A stretch of DNA of 24,567 nucleotides from assembly GCA_027488265.1 (NCBI GenBank), contig JAIYCA010000279.1:1-24567 (forward strand), given 5' to 3'. Below are positions 24,012 to 24,567 of this stretch, in pieces. The translations under genes and the position numbers were made by a program. Below the pieces are notes generated by a model, which did no database searches, had not been told where the DNA came from, and saw nothing but the letters and a program-made list of their open reading frames with translations. The DNA is from Planctomycetaceae bacterium. GTDB taxonomy: Bacteria > Planctomycetota > Phycisphaerae > Phycisphaerales > SM1A02. Each line of letters opens with the position of its first letter. Position 1 is the stretch's first letter.

Positions 24012-24567
24012 CAACGGACCTCGCTGCCCATGACGAGAGAAGCCAATCGGCGCCCCCGTGCGGTTTCAATGTGTTCGGGGACTTCTTGGCCGTGCGTGAG
24101 GAAACTCACACGCGTACCGAGGCGCTCGACGAGCGAGATCAGCGTTCCAAAGGATGCTGCCTCATCGAGTTTGGTCAGAACCAGTCGATCAATACCAAGC
24201 GCGCCGAAACTCTCGGCCTCGCGCGCAAGCGTGCGTGCACCAGCGGTCGCTGAAAGTACGAGGTGCGTCTCGTCTGGCTCGGCTGCGGCGAGGAACGCGC
24301 GCAACTCGGAGAGTTTCATGCGGTCGTTTTGGCTGCGGCCCGCGGTATCGATGAGGATGACATCGACATCGCCAAGCCGCTCACAGGCGCGTGCGGCGTC
24401 GGTCGGCGACGAGGCCACTTCGACCGCGATACCGAGGATTTCGGCGTAGGTGCGAAGTTGATCGACGGCTGCGATGCGGTATGTATCTGCCGCAACAATG
24501 CCCACCTTGAGGCCGCGCTTCAAGGAAAGCTGGGCTGCGATCTTCGCGAGCGTCGTGGTTTTTCCGA
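24011..24567 (-). CDS. flhF: FlhF, SRP-type GTPase for flagellar placement (N-terminus beyond window)
   Basis: The C-terminal 185 residues of an SRP-family GTPase. The window edge cuts within the P-loop, leaving GKTTTLAKIAAQL. Then come VGIVAADTYRIAAVDQLRTY (G2 and insertion-box region), VDVILIDTAGRSQND (G3, DTAGR) and LDRLVLTKLDEA-type sequence at G4 (VLTKLDEAASFG), ending with FLTHGQEVPEHIE, the closing motif of SRP GTPases. Linkage to flhG with a TGATG overlap separates it from Ffh and FtsY. FlhF marks the site of flagellar assembly at the membrane. The reading frame is open to the window end; a TTG within it (24523) is not the true start. Confidence 0.93.
   Translation of the reverse strand, partial: GKTTTLAKIAAQLSLKRGLKVGIVAADTYRIAAVDQLRTYAEILGIAVEVASSPTDAARACERLGDVDVILIDTAGRSQNDRMKLSELRAFLAAAEPDETHLVLSATAGARTLAREAESFGALGIDRLVLTKLDEAASFGTLISLVERLGTRVSFLTHGQEVPEHIETARGRRLASLVMGSEVR

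Overview
The window looks like chromosomal DNA of a planctomycete, most likely of the Phycisphaerae type. The evidence is high GC, a gene with two DUF1080 (3-keto-disaccharide hydrolase) domains, secreted proteins ending in a paired dockerin-like tail (repeated D-x-D-G-D...SDLA..L..WG units), and an FlhF/FlhG/sigma-28 flagellar block. This placement is inferred from gene content, not from a database search. I saw no tRNA, rRNA, CRISPR array, transposase or prophage gene.

Layout. 1-1209 (minus): 3'-truncated ALDH7-type aldehyde dehydrogenase. 1283-1899 (plus): DUF433 antitoxin followed by a DUF5615 toxin broken by a one-base frameshift. 1966-4589 (plus): CoA-transferase subunit B without an adjacent subunit A, overlapping a Uup-type ABC-F ATPase gene. 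4701-12949 (minus): a six-gene TonB uptake block, in transcription order TonB-dependent receptor, DUF3450 protein, TtpC-like ExbB fusion, ExbD, TonB, TPR protein. 13275-14600 and 14801-16540 (minus): a TPR lipoprotein and a secreted beta-helix-like protein with the dockerin-like tail, just upstream of the receptor on the same strand. 17109-20232 (plus): a secreted double DUF1080 protein and a secreted metzincin protease with a dockerin-like tail. 20389-24567 (minus): flhF (partial), flhG, a small two-helix membrane protein gene, and a FliA/WhiG-type sigma factor with an unusual 180-residue low-complexity N-terminus.

How the parts may work together. The 4.7-16.5 kb minus-strand block reads as one surface-uptake locus: an outer-membrane receptor, a dedicated energising complex whose only ExbB-like subunit is the long TtpC-type form, periplasmic DUF3450 and TPR helpers, and probably surface-exposed or lipid-anchored partners. 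The substrate cannot be read from the sequence. The neighbouring plus-strand genes encode secreted degradative enzymes. The right end is a flagellar regulation unit in which FlhF and FlhG share a TGATG overlap.

The most unusual cross-window pattern is that four unrelated genes (uup, the TPR lipoprotein gene, the metalloprotease gene and flhG) end inside the first unit, or at the first base, of a short tandem repeat of 12-17 bp. A fifth array (11-bp unit) lies downstream of the DUF1080 gene.
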